Source: Annulohypoxylon bovei var. microspora (lineage: Eukaryota > Ascomycota > Sordariomycetes > Xylariales > Hypoxylaceae). From it: a stretch of DNA of 64,000 bases. Shown here in pieces: positions 47,421-58,556 of the stretch; the stretch's first letter is position 1, and every line of letters starts with the position of its first letter. The position numbers and the translations under genes are program-made. The notes under the pieces are model-generated. The model did no database searches, was not told the DNA's origin, and saw only the letters and a program-made list of their open reading frames with translations. The stretch lies in the NCBI GenBank assembly GCA_022836615.1, contig MU405263.1, forward strand, positions 62,001-126,000, in the 5' to 3' direction.

Positions 47421-48086
47421 ATGATGGAGAACTTATCACTTCATGACCCGCCGCAGCCAGGCCCCTCCCAATTGGCCGGTCCTCAGGGACTAGGTCGCGG
47501 CGCGCCGCCGCAACCCCAGCAGCTACCCCCCCAAATGTTCACAACTGCTGCACAGCTATTAGATCTCACCGATAGTAAGGCAACCAACCAACCGGCGTGA
47601 CGAATTGCGTAGGACTGCCTTGTTAACCACCAAATATAGAGAAGCTCCTAGTATGTCTACGAGATGGCCGCAAGTTAACTGGAGTCTTAAGAAGTTGGGA
47701 CCAATTCGGTATGTCTTCTGGGAGCTTTCTTTTCATTCCCATTCCTAACATTTGAGCCTCTTCTAGCAAACCTAGTACTTCAATCCACTGTAGAGCGCAT
47801 ATATGCCACGACATCCGACCCCGCAGAATCCCAGCCTAAAGGAATCTTCGCCGACCAATCTCACGGCATATTCCTTGTCCGAGGCGAGAATGTGCTTCTT
47901 CTTGGGGAGATTGATCTTGATAAAGACGATGATTCGCCACCTGGGTTCGAGAAGGCCGAATGGAGTGTGGTAGAGAAGCTAGCAAAGGAACAGAGGGCGG
48001 TGGAGAGGGCCAAGGAGAAGCATAAGCTAAAGAAACTCGCCACACTTGGATTCGAGGGAGAGAATATGGGCGAGATGCTGCTTTAG
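47421..48086 (+). CDS. lsm1: LSm1, U6-like Sm-fold subunit of the cytoplasmic Lsm1-7 decapping activator
   Basis: Three exons (47421-47574, 47640-47708, 47767-48086) give 180 aa. It is the subunit that defines the cytoplasmic LSm1-7 ring, which binds oligoadenylated mRNA 3' ends with Pat1 and promotes decapping in P-bodies. The Sm1 motif spans LLVCLRDGRKLTGVLRSWDQFANLVLQSTVERI across both introns, and Sm2 is GIFLVRGENVLLLGEID. The N-terminal 45 residues are Pro/Gln-rich. The long C-terminal helix (FEKAEWSVVEKLAKEQRAVE..) is characteristic of Lsm1 rather than of other LSm proteins. The gene begins with two consecutive in-frame ATG codons (47421 and 47424); either could be used. Confidence 0.95.
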
Positions 48087-48660
48087 ATGGAGACAAGACT
48101 ATGAGGGATCGACCATGATCAGACAATTCGTGCCACGTCAAGGGAAAGGAAGAAAAACGCCGTGTGGAAAGTGATACATCCGCAATAGCAGGAGGGACAG
48201 AATATTGTGAAATGTCTCTTCTTCAGCAATCCCCTTTCGTAGGACTATTAGTCTTACGGATCGGGATTGGAGGTTAGGAAGGCCCCCTGGTGTATAGAAG
48301 AACCCGAAGCTACGTGCCGATATGTTAACATTAGTGGCCAGAGAAACACGAATAAACTCTCAATACCTAGGTACTTAAGGGGTTGAAAGTCGGTATATTG
48401 ACTTAAAATCAGGTTTAGGAGACCGCGTTATGTTCGACGACTACGAGAAACTTGCGACTCGCGAGATATAATTCCGTCCAGGTCAAGGTCTAATTTCAAA
48501 TCTTGATATAATCACCGGGAACTCGAATCCTAGAAACAAAAGCGAGGCGTCTATTTAATGGGTATCTAGTATCTATATCTTGTTCCAAATATTCAGCATG
48601 TTTATCGTGAAGGTCTTTTCATCCAATACGACTACCCTCATACCAACCCAAAACGAAGTC
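48087..48660. other. Convergent spacer
   Basis: 574 bp between LSM1 and the GH55 gene, mixed composition, no gene seen. Confidence 0.4.
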
Positions 48661-51160
48661 TTAAGAATCAGTCAAATACGCAGCCACATTAGCAAACCAA
48701 CCTCCTATATTCCCAGAACTAGTAATGACTGGCTCGCCATCCTGGACTACAAGGTTCCCGACGTGGTTGACGCCGAGGCCGAGGTAGGATACGTCCGTGG
48801 CATTATCTATCCGAACGGCATCCGTCTGACAAACTTCGCCCGTGGCGCAACCCCCGTTAGCGTTAAAGAAAGTCCAGAATCCGCCCGCATACAGACTTAG
48901 GCCATTAGAGCCCGAAATGCGCTGGTAGATCGACATGCGGCAGTGTACATCGTCCGCGGCGCACCACGAGAAATCTGGATCACTGTCCAGTGCTACGGGA
49001 GCCCAGGGATCAGGTGTGCGGAGCGACGAGTTACCTCCTTGCCCTATAAATTCATTTAGCCACGGGGCTACAGGATAGGAGAAGAGCCTTGGGTATACGT
49101 ACAGTAAGGTGTCTCGCTTTGCTGGAAGCCGATGAAGACATTTTCAGCTTCGTTGATGTTCACTTCGTAGAGGGTATTGTGCTCGCTAGAGAAGCCAATG
49201 AACCAGGACGGCTTCGTCGATTCGATCAACACGCCCCGGCCTACGGAGATGTACTGCGGGTTGGTGAGAGGGTTGTCAATGCCGTCTAGATCATGATCGG
49301 CGGTCCAGCCTGTACGCCAATTAGCTAAAGTGCTCGGGAAGATCCTACGAGTCTACACTCACCCCACATGTTGTCGACATAAGCTGATGAGCTGGCGGTG
49401 AAATGGGCCAACATGAAGGCCGCTTTACACTGAGCCGGATCCGTCGTCACGCCCGGACCACATTTCTCTTGAATCTGCGAGTCGGCTGCACCGCCTACGC
49501 GAAAATGCGTATTCCAGAAACCAACATCGCCGGGGTTCTCGCCGGCCATGTTGACTTCCAACAGTGTGCAACCTGGAAGAACGTCTTCGACAGTAAATAT
49601 CAGGTCGCTAAATTGGGCGACACCAACATCTCCGGCCTCGCCAACCTTGATCATCGGTATAGGGGCGCCCGGGTTGATGAACCTGCTACCCGTTGCTGAG
49701 ATGGTCGACCACGCTTCGCCAAAAACTCGGCTTCCCGGCGGAAAGACTAGCGTGTCCTCCACGAGGTAGACGCCGTACGGGAAAAACAGTATCTTACACC
49801 CGGCGTACTCATTAATGATGGCTTGTAGGCTTGCAGTGTCGTCCGCCTTACCATCTCCAGCTACGACATACGAAGGAACCTCCTTTACATTAATAAACTG
49901 CTCCACGCCGTACTCTTCGTATGTCGGCGGGGGTAGGCGATAGAAACTCCCGGAATCGTCGACAAGAGACGCGGCTCGGCTTGTAGAGAGGGTCGTTCCT
50001 TTTTGAAAATTTTCCTCGTCCGACGTATTCGGCGTATACGCGTTACCCAAAACCCAGGTCTCGCCTTGCTTAACGCTACCCTTCAAAACTACCTCCCCAC
50101 TGACCGTAACGGTCGATGAGACCGATTGTTCGTCAACCTGCACATTCTCAAGGACGATCGAGTTGAAGCTTCCATTGATAGCCGCCGTGTTGACTAAGGC
50201 CCCAGTATTGTCCGCAGTCGAATCCGTGATTATGAACGTGCCGAGATTCTCAACGCCGTCTCTCGGGCTTGCAGTATCAACACCGATGCCACAAAGCGTG
50301 AATTTACATCCTTGGCAGTGTCCAATGAACATGTGCTGGACCGAAATGCCTGTCGTACAGCCGTCGAAAGTGAGACTCTTGAGGTGGTATTGCTGGTTAT
50401 CCAACTTGAGACCCACGACGCCGCCATGGAAATACAGGTCCTCCATGATCAACGCAGAACCTCCTTCTGGCATCGCAATACCTATGTGGCCAGTAGAGTC
50501 GTATGGCATGTTGAACCGGACGTTGGCGAGCTGACATGCTTGACTAACGCTCCAGTCCACCAGCGTGAGATTCGTGTCCTTATCGTAGTCCGTCGAATCG
50601 AGAATCACGTTCTTCATCCCGACATAGAAGTTCGTGGTCGAACCCTGAGAAGGGTCTTTCGCATAGATCATGAAATCACCGCTAAAGTTGCTGGTAGCCT
50701 TGATTGTCGGCGGGTCGATTGGGTCTCCCATCAGGATCATTCCGACAAAGAACTGTATCGGCTTGGCTAGCACATACACGCCTTTCGGAAGATAGACCAC
50801 AGCTGGTTGACCGGTGGTTCCAAGGCTATTCGTGTTCCTCTGGGCATAGCTATTTCCGGCGTTTATCGCGTTCTGGAGGGCGTCAGAGTCATCGGTAACT
50901 CCGTCGCCCTTAGCCCCGAACATAGTCTTCACATTTCGAAAGACTGGCCAGTCCGTTCCATTAGGTATGAATGGAGATATACCATTATGCGTGATAGAAT
51001 CGTACCAATAAGTCGAAGGATCCGTCGGAACGAGAGAGCATTCGATCTCATTAAATACGGCCCCTTGGAGAGCAATATTAAGAGAAGGGGCAACTCCCGT
51101 TGTCGGTGGCAATGCAGCCACCGAGAGCACGAGGCCAGAGGCAAGCCATAGCGGAAGCAT
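48661..51160 (-). CDS. Secreted glucan 1,3-beta-glucosidase (GH55 exo-beta-1,3-glucanase)
   Basis: Three exons (49363-51160, 49103-49309, 48661-49043) encode 795 aa. It hydrolyses beta-1,3-glucan outside the cell, for wall turnover, nutrition or mycoparasitism. A signal peptide is clear at the ATG at 51160 (MLPLWLASGLVLSVAALP). The two beta-helix halves each begin with a pectate-lyase-like motif: VFRNVKTMFGAKGDGVTDDSDA and FINVKEVPSYVVAGDGKADDTASL. Further family landmarks are STYWYDSITHNGISPF, PAVVYLPKGVYVL, HCQGCKFTLCGIGVDT, GFWNTHFRVGGAADS and SSAYVDNMW|GWTADHDLDG across intron 1. Conserved QY.SVGRGVLIES and the Cys-rich C-terminus (SWCAADDVHCRMSIYQRI) follow. Length agrees with fungal GH55 enzymes. 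An in-frame upstream ATG at 51283 would bury the signal peptide and is rejected. Confidence 0.95.
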
Positions 51161-52263
51161 CTTCAAGGACCCCAAGAAGAAATGATACCTCGGGCTTAAA
51201 CCTTGAGGAAACCGAGGCTCAGCTAGCTGAAATATAGAGGGACAAATTTCACGATGACGGTGAGCGCACATCTCGAAATACATATGTGTGGAGCGTGACC
51301 CAGCAATGTCCCCAGAGGATCATCATCCTTTTCCCACTAAAATGGCCAGGACCAGCAAGGTTGAATCCATCCCGGAGGAAACTCTGGGCGATGAGGCTCT
51401 AGCCCTACCAATTTTAAAAGGATCCCAGCTGATGCTATTTAAAGCATCAAGAGCTGAGAATTACCTACCAGGGTCCCACGTTTATTTTTTTAATATCATG
51501 ATAACGCCTTTACACCGGTATATTTATCGAAGACGCGGCACCCAGTTCATGTTCTACGAAGCCGCTGGAATTGACCGAGAAGACCACAAAGTAAGGGAGG
51601 GAGTACTCGGTGCCAGAAGCCGAAACTCACACCGCGTATTTTAAGAGCGGGCGATGGCGTCAGCAAGTGTTGTCTTGGATGCTCAAAATAAATTGACCCC
51701 TGCTTCTTAACTGTATTGTATTCTAATTTTAATATAGGGCATTTATCTATCCAATGTGCAAAAAGGGAGTCTAATTGAGGCATATTATAGTCACCAAGCC
51801 ATGTCTTAGAATAGGGGTGGTTGGGGTGATTATATTTGACCCGTCTCTATCTTTTGCACACTACCAGTCAACAACTCAAGTGAAAATGGAAACATAATGT
51901 CTATTATTTTCTGTTATAGGGGCCAGCCTTGAACTCCAAGACAGAATCGCTTCTAGAGTTGGCGTGCTCGGTAACGATGACTTATAATAACTTCAGGCAT
52001 TGGGAGTATCATGCTTGAAACCTATGTGAATAAGTGATAGAGATACAAAAGCTAAGAAATACCAACCACACATCACCAATCCCCTGATTCCCGAGTTTCA
52101 TGTTCCCTAACGATAAAGTGAATGTCGCTTGACCCCGAATCTCATGATTGCTAAATGAATGCTACTACAGTACCTCCTACATTCGCCATATAAGAAACAA
52201 GTACCAAACTACCACAACATCTCTCTCCTTCTTACTCACTTTTAGCAGATGACTCTTCTAGGG
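51161..52263. other. Intergenic region
   Basis: 1.1 kb upstream of the GH55 gene. A 113-codon + strand frame starting at ATG 51306 has no recognisable features and is not called. The rest is AT-rich. Confidence 0.4.
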
Positions 52264-53001
52264 CTACTCCACCGGTACGACTGTCTCAAGCCTGAAGATC
52301 TTGAACCAGCCAGACGTCATATATTCACCGGCAGCCGTGGCCTGCTCGCGGCAAGCTATCGCCGCCGTCCTTGCACGATTTTCGAGATTCCGCGCTATCA
52401 AATCATAGTCGAGGTAGTTAGCATCCATTATACATATACTAGGATATCTATCCCATTCAGCGGAAACGGAAAACCAAGTCACTTACACACGTCGCCAGAC
52501 ACGCTGGGGATAACCTGCGCCAGGACGTCGAGGGCGAACGACTTGTTGGTGAACACGTTCTGCCGCCTGTAGGGCGAGACCGACCGCTGCTCCATGACCA
52601 CACGCCCCGCCGCGCGGATCATGGCCAGGACGTGGTCGGTGACGTCGCGCCTGATGCACACCCGGACCTCGAACATGCAGAGCAGGGTCGCGGAGGCGTA
52701 CGGGGTCCACTGGAGCGGGGCGTCCTCCTCGACCACCCAGTCCCGGAGGTCCGGGTGCGTCGGGTGCGGGTTGTAGGCTTTGTAGACGATGCAGTCCGAC
52801 CCGCTGGCTAAGGTTACGACGATGGCCCAGTTCTGTTTCGTTGTTTAGTGCCTAATTACCTATGTTTATATGTGTGTGAAGGGAGGAGCAACTTACGAAT
52901 CCGCCGGACGGTCTGTCGCGGCGTTGGTGAAGGGCGAGGTAGATGGTGAAAGGTTTGACGATGCGGTCTAGCTCAATATGGACCATCCGAGGAGGAGCCA
53001 T
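52264..53001 (-). CDS. Unrecognised 193-aa protein
   Basis: Three exons (52897-53001, 52487-52832, 52264-52394); all splice sites are consensus and the phases close. The protein begins MAPPRMVHIELDRIVKPFTI, continues with a central segment beginning SGGFNWAIVVTLASGSDCIVY and containing PTHPDLRDWVVEEDAPLQWT, and ends in a helical tail (RNLENRARTAAIACREQAT...). There is no signal peptide, membrane helix or catalytic motif that I recognise. The pattern of beta-rich N-terminal half followed by helices recalls small Pezizomycotina-specific domain families, but I cannot name one. Exon 2 is strongly GC-rich compared with its AT-rich surroundings. It sits between two secreted glycosidase genes on the same strand; no functional link is shown. 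Confidence 0.75.
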
Positions 53002-53685
53002 GTTTTCGAACTACTAACCTTCTTGGCTAGTGAAGTTTCTAGAATTTATTTTTAATTTTTAATCTCGCAAATATGTCGTAAATTCGTTTGTGAATGGAAC
53101 CATGATGGACTGGGAAGTGTAGAAAGCCATCCGCTCACATCCCGGCAACAGGTTTTAACAGAAGTTGTTTTCAGGGGACATTGCCAGACTCACCTAATGA
53201 GTACCTAGTGATTAGGAAACCATACCTGACTGGATTCCATCATCACGGGGACGTTTGTGTGTCTCCTATTTCACTTGTGTCGCGCCGTACGACATTCTTC
53301 GACCGGTGTATCAGTGCCAGCCTGGGATCAATGCTGCTGACTTGCTAAAGTCTAATGAAACACCTAGAGCAAATTTCGATATGTTTATCTACAGCTGTCC
53401 ATGCTCTAGTGGAGAGTAATCGCGCCTTTAAACACAACTGTATCATCGTGTAAGGAAGTCGCTGCTCACTCACTCTCTACGGCCGTACTGAGTCACAGGT
53501 ATTCTGGCATCATAAATGGCTAATGATACTCAATGTCATCAACAGATAATCAAAGGTGTAATCCCTACCACATTAAAGACAATGAGATCTCAAAGAGGGC
53601 CTGTTAATCAATTAGAAATGCTAATTATTCTATATTGAATTCTATAATGATAGAGCACATACCTTCAAGCCATAGTTATCGGTCA
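53002..53685. other. Intergenic region
   Basis: 684 bp of AT-rich sequence, no gene seen. Confidence 0.4.
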
Positions 53686-56075
53686 TTATAAACCAGGCAC
53701 AAACCCTTCAGCTCGAACATCCCATCCTTCCGGGAAGTGCGTCCCAGGCTCACCATCCCACCCTCCAGCCATCATCGCTATAGCCAATAGGAACGAACTC
53801 GATCCAGGCATGTAGGGTGTCGGAACCCGTGAGCCAACAGGATACCCAGCATCATCAAATCCGAACAGGGGGTGTAAGAGATATGCCACCGCCTGATCGA
53901 CATCTCCGATACGCAGCGAGTTCACTATTATAGTCAGAATAAGTCGTTCTAACGAAGCTCTACAATAGGGGCACGTAATTCAAACTTGGGGGAACTCACT
54001 AGCCAGCATCGGAAAATCCCAACCCCAGCAGTCCTCCAAATCCCACAGATCCCGGATCTTGTCCGCCGTGTTCCTAACGACCGTCATATTAAGGGGCGAC
54101 CCACTGCTCGGCGGAGGAAGAAGGCCGAAGATGGCGGACATGGCCGGATGGTCTTGAACCGTGGTATTCTCCCACATATTTGGGATGCCCTCGTAGACTG
54201 CGAATGCGCCGTCTGCAGTTGGCAACGGGGCTAGGCTATCTCGAACTTCGACCCATTTGTCGGGCACCGTGAGATTTTGTCTTTGCTTCCACCTGGTAGC
54301 GACGTCCAAGCCAAACCTCCAGTACGCTAGCTCAAATGCTGGATTTATTGTAGCATTGGGGTTAGTGTTCTCGGACACTGGGTACATGGGCGGACCCAAA
54401 TCATATAATTCAGTTGACTCATTAAAGAAAGCGTAAGATGCCATAAAGTCGGCAGTTAATGTTAGAACATTATCCCACGATTCTAGCGTAGCGTCGCTAG
54501 GAAAAGACCTATATTCGAGCTCTGCAAAATACATCGGATGGGGCTGTTGCCAGATGAGCAACGAATTTATTTCTCCGGGGGCAGATCGTCCGGTCGTATC
54601 CGTCATCTTGCCCCAGCGAGCGCCGTCATATCCCTGAAGTGTTGCTCGGTTGATAGATGAGTCTAAATACTGGTTATACATATTCGGAAGGCTTCGTCGT
54701 AACAACGGAAAGTGGTTCCATCGGGCGAAGTGGACTAGATGCCAAAATGCCATCTCTAGCTATGTGTGAATGTCAGTACACAACACTTTCCAATTGCTAG
54801 TCCATTATACCCATTAATACTTACGTGAAATTTGCCATACCAACCAATGTTTACCAAACCTTGAATTGTTAGCAAGAGACTATGTTATGAATAGGTGAGA
54901 TTGTCTTACCAGATTCTATATCACGGTCAGTAATTCCCTAGCAGCCTTGGATAACACAGAGTACTTACCTTGTGGTGGATTCGAAGAAGCAGAGTTTACA
55001 GCTGTTAGGTATTGAGATAATATCGTTCTTCGTTGAAGCTCAGTAGCATTGAGCGACTTAACCTCTGACAAATCAACAAATGCACCAGATTCCCAGAAAG
55101 ACTCCCACCATGTTTGAGATGAGGATGTAAGATCATTGAAAGGTTTTATATGGGTATCCAAAGCCGGAGAGAAAGCAACTGATAATTCAATACTCTTAGA
55201 CCCCTTCGACGGCTGTAGTATATAGCGGTGGGTTCCACTGAGCGGCCCTGATATTCTGGCACTAGACTCCCACGCGACTGAGGTGTAATATGAAGTAGCA
55301 TCTATATCATGTCGAATATTTGCTCTATTTTCGCTGTGCTGAAGGGTTGTGGTATGATTGTCAGTGGCATTGAAGACACCAACAAAAGGGGCCTCAAAAT
55401 TGTTCGCAGTTGGCAAGGGAAAATCAAAGAAGATGCCAAGGGATTCCGTAGAGAGGAGTTTGGACTTTATGGCAATGCCGATTGTGTCGGAATTCGAGTC
55501 TGCCCAAGTCTCAATCTCAACAGGAGCCCCTTTGTAAGTAAAGGAGGACGAGATCTTGCCAGTCCAAAGGTCGAGAGTCTGGGACTTGTTTTCTAGCATT
55601 TCCTCAGTTACATCATCCCCATTGAACCGCAATCCAATAGTCCCCAAGTTCACGCGTTGAGGGTTTTGTATCAACCAGTTGGAAATATCGTTTTCTGCTG
55701 GATTAGGCTGGTCGTAGTTAACTAATCGACCATGTGTCCACCAGTCCAAACCCGTGAAATCTAAAGTGTATTAGACTAGAGTTCTGAATCCGAGGTTGAT
55801 TACTGACCATCTACTGATGTCTGACCAACAGTAGTTGGGAGACTGAAGTTATGCCAGCCCCAAGTCGACATAGTAGCAAAGGGGCTGAACGTCTGCAGAC
55901 CGGTGACATCCACTCCGAATGCAAAGTTGCCATTACCAACTTGCATTGGCGTGGTCTGGGAGCTAGCATTACGATGAGGATTAAACGACCGAACGACTTG
56001 ACGCCTATCGATTCCGCGAGTAGCCTGGACCCCCTGAAGGGCTACTAGCCAGAACGTGAAGAATCGTAAAAACAT
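53686..56075 (-). CDS. Secreted six-hairpin glycosidase-like enzyme (GH65/GH95-type fold)
   Basis: Six exons: 55808-56075, 54969-55760, 54910-54915 (a 6-nt micro-exon), 54825-54859, 54000-54759 and 53686-53924, encoding 699 aa. A signal peptide is present (MFLRFFTFWLVALQGVQA). The N-terminal beta-sandwich half includes GNGNFAFGVDVTGLQTF and TGLDWWTHGRLVNYDQ. The (alpha/alpha)6 catalytic half begins at PPQESGLVNIGWYGKFHLEM and contains YDGARWGKMTDTTGRSAPGE, SLLIWQQPHP, PPMYPVSENTNPNATINPAF, ELAYWRFGLDVATRW, LEDCWGWDFPMLAMNSLRIG and a PTPYMPGSSSFLLA-type C-terminus. This set of motifs is that of fungal and bacterial proteins annotated as six-hairpin glycosidase-like. The exact substrate is unknown. 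Many N-x-S/T sites support secretion. The micro-exon supplies Glu-Ser of the PPQESGL motif. Confidence 0.9.
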
Positions 56076-57116
56076 CACCACAACTCATAGGAGAATCACA
56101 CTCATGGGATTAGATTATGTGAATTAAAAGAGAGATAAACCTAGCTATATACCTACTCACCATACTACCGGCTGTGGTAATTGTAGGAAATGGCCTGGTC
56201 GAGGCTTTACTGCAACCCCTGTGGAGATTCCAATTACCCGATTTCCCCAAGCCTGGAGAAGCGCTAGGGACTCATTTTGCGGGGGACGACTGACCCTTAT
56301 AGTTGTTCGGGGAGTTGATAACCCGACAATAGCGAACGGATATGGAATAATTCAACAAGAATAACGAATTCGGGACTCTTTAGAATTTGAAGGAGTTGGA
56401 GAATAGAACCAATGGTTAACATTCGGGGCTATATGATAAAAAAAAGGTTCGCCAGTATGTACATAGGTGGTAGGTAGATGATCTATCGAGAATAAGAATC
56501 TTAAAGACTCCTAGTTAAGACATTTCATTGAAAAAACTCAACACTTGTTGAAAGACTTGAATGACAATAATTGTAAATTGAAGATACTAGATAACACACC
56601 GTATTAGAAAGAACAAATTGAGTTAAGAACTCTCATCTAAGGTAAGATTTATAGTTGAAGAAGGTTCTATTGCCAGAGAGAAAATTCTAAAGCCCAGGAG
56701 AGCGCCTGCCCAAGAGGACGGATAGCGGCAGGGTAACCCCTGCCTCCCGATCAGTGTGGAGGCGGACAAGGGGCCGTGTTCCAGCATTCCATGGCCCGTG
56801 CATAGCCTAGCAACCAAGGAAAACAAGCCAATTCACTTATCAACCGCCATCATCGTCACTCTTGTCATAGTCATAGCTTTTTTGCAACCATAAATTACCT
56901 TGGTAACCCACCGATTCCACCGTATCTGCTCACTGTACCACGTCGCGCTACAAGCTCGCTTTCGTAGCAACAGTGCCTTTTATCTGAATTTAGCCCACGT
57001 AGGTAACGTTAACGCCCAAACTTCCATAGTTCAACTTTTTCCTTTCTTCCCATGTTTACCAATTCGAGCAACGCAAACAACGCAACGCATCGAGGGATGC
57101 CCCGCTGACAAGAACC
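56076..57116. other. Divergent promoter region of the glycosidase and MOB1
   Basis: 1.0 kb; AT-rich to 56640, C/T-rich near MOB1. Nothing coding is recognised. Confidence 0.4.
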
Positions 57117-57932
57117 ATGTCGCAGTCTACTACTGCACACCACGCTGACGGCCCCGGCCCCCTGCGAAAGATCGGTATCAAGATGACCTCCTTCGTGACC
57201 ACCGTGTAAGCTAGCTACCCTTCCCAATTCCCATTCGCCTTCATACATCTACCAATTTCATACCTGCTTCACCCCCGCTGACCCCTCCTCCCACGCAGTA
57301 ACCAGCGCGCGCGCAACCAATTCCGCTCGCGCCCCGGCAAAGGCGGCAACACCAGCTACCAGCTGCGACAATACGCAGAAGCGACGCTTGGCGGCGGGTC
57401 TCTGCGCAAGGTAGTCAAGCTGCCGGAGGGCGAGGACGAGAACGAGTGGCTGGCGGTGAACATGGTGGACTTCTACAACCAGATCAACCTCCTGTACGGG
57501 GCCATCACCGAGTTCTGCTCGCCCCAGTCCTGCCCGGAGATGAAGGCGACGGACGAGTTCGAGTACCTGTGGCAGGACGGCGAGACCTACAAGCGGCCCA
57601 CGAAGATGGCCGCGCCCGCCTACATCGAGCAGCTGATGTCCTGGGTCCAGGCCAGCATCGACAACGAGTCCGTCCTGCCCTCGCGCATCGGCGTCCCCTT
57701 CCCCAAGTCCTTCCCCGCCCTCGTCCGCCAGATCTTCAAGCGCATGTACCGCGTCTACGCCCACATCTACTGCCACCACTACCCCGTCATCCGCGAGCTC
57801 GGCCTCGAGCCCCACCTCAACACCTCCTTCAAGCAGTACGTCCTCTTCATCGACGAGCACAACCTCGCCACCGGCAAGGACTTCTGGGGCCCCCTCGGCG
57901 ACCTCGTCGAGAGCATGCTGCGGAGCGACTGA
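57117..57932 (+). CDS. mob1: MOB1 kinase activator
   Basis: Two exons (57117-57205 and 57299-57932) encode 240 aa. Mob1 is the co-activator of NDR/LATS-type kinases (Dbf2/Sid2) in the mitotic exit or septation initiation network, acting at spindle pole bodies and septum. The core is unmistakable: GEDENEWLAVNMVDFYNQIN, ITEFCSPQSCPEM (first zinc ligands), FEYLWQDGETYKRPTK, the kinase-binding APAYIEQLMSWVQ, FPKSFPALVRQIFKRMYRVY and AHIYCHHY (His ligands). The N-terminal 50 residues, with RARNQFRSRPGKG, match fungal Mob1. Exon 2 has an extreme GC3 bias (nearly all codons end in C or G), unlike the flanks. The 93 nt intron ends in CACGCAG. Confidence 0.96.
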
Positions 57933-58556
57933 GTTTCCGTGTTAGGCATTGAGGGGTGGCATTACCTTTTTGAACGGCTTTTTTTCTCTTTCGATTTCGG
58001 ATTAGGGTTGATTGATGACTGACGGTAGCATGCGTTGACGATGATACCTACGCTCGGTCAAAGTAGGGAATGTTGCATCTTTCGAGGTATGGCGTTTAGG
58101 CAGGCTCATCAGAGAAATACGCATCTGTTTTACGAGGGATAGACTTAGGGTAATACGAGATATGAAGCAGGTTACGATACCGCCTCATACCAAAGCTAAG
58201 CTGTAGGGCGTCTGGACGTCCTAGAATTACGTCTCGGCGGAATATATGATCAGAGGATCATTTTAGTTTCTGCTGTGGCATGAAGAACATGCATTTATTG
58301 GTTTACACCTAGTACAACTATTTTGTGCGCCCCTGCTGATCCATATCATGTGTTATTTCTGTCATAGTTCCTGAAACGGGTTACGAGATTTGTCCTTGCC
58401 AAACATGTTACCGGACTGCCCCTTTCAGGTTACCGTGCCAATCCAGCGTGTCCATAACCCATACCAAACGCCCCATCGAATGTTTTGTATCGCACTGAAA
58501 GATTGTACAATTATTATCCGACTCGCCGTCGTGGGCACCTGGTTTAGAACGTGATC
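57933..58556. other. Convergent spacer
   Basis: 624 bp between MOB1 and the carrier gene 3' ends; no gene seen. Confidence 0.4.

Noticed and set aside
51161..51283. 41-codon N-terminal extension of the GH55 enzyme from ATG 51283
   Set aside because: It would bury a clear signal peptide beginning at 51160; more likely 5' leader.
48661..56075. Possible carbohydrate-degradation gene cluster (GH55, unknown, six-hairpin glycosidase)
   Set aside because: Only two hydrolases, separated by an unrelated gene, with no regulator or transporter next to them; the sugar porter is 11 kb away. Neighbourhood could be chance.
57258..57860. 200-codon frame antisense to MOB1
   Set aside because: Shadow of the GC-rich MOB1 exon 2; the sense strand has all family motifs.
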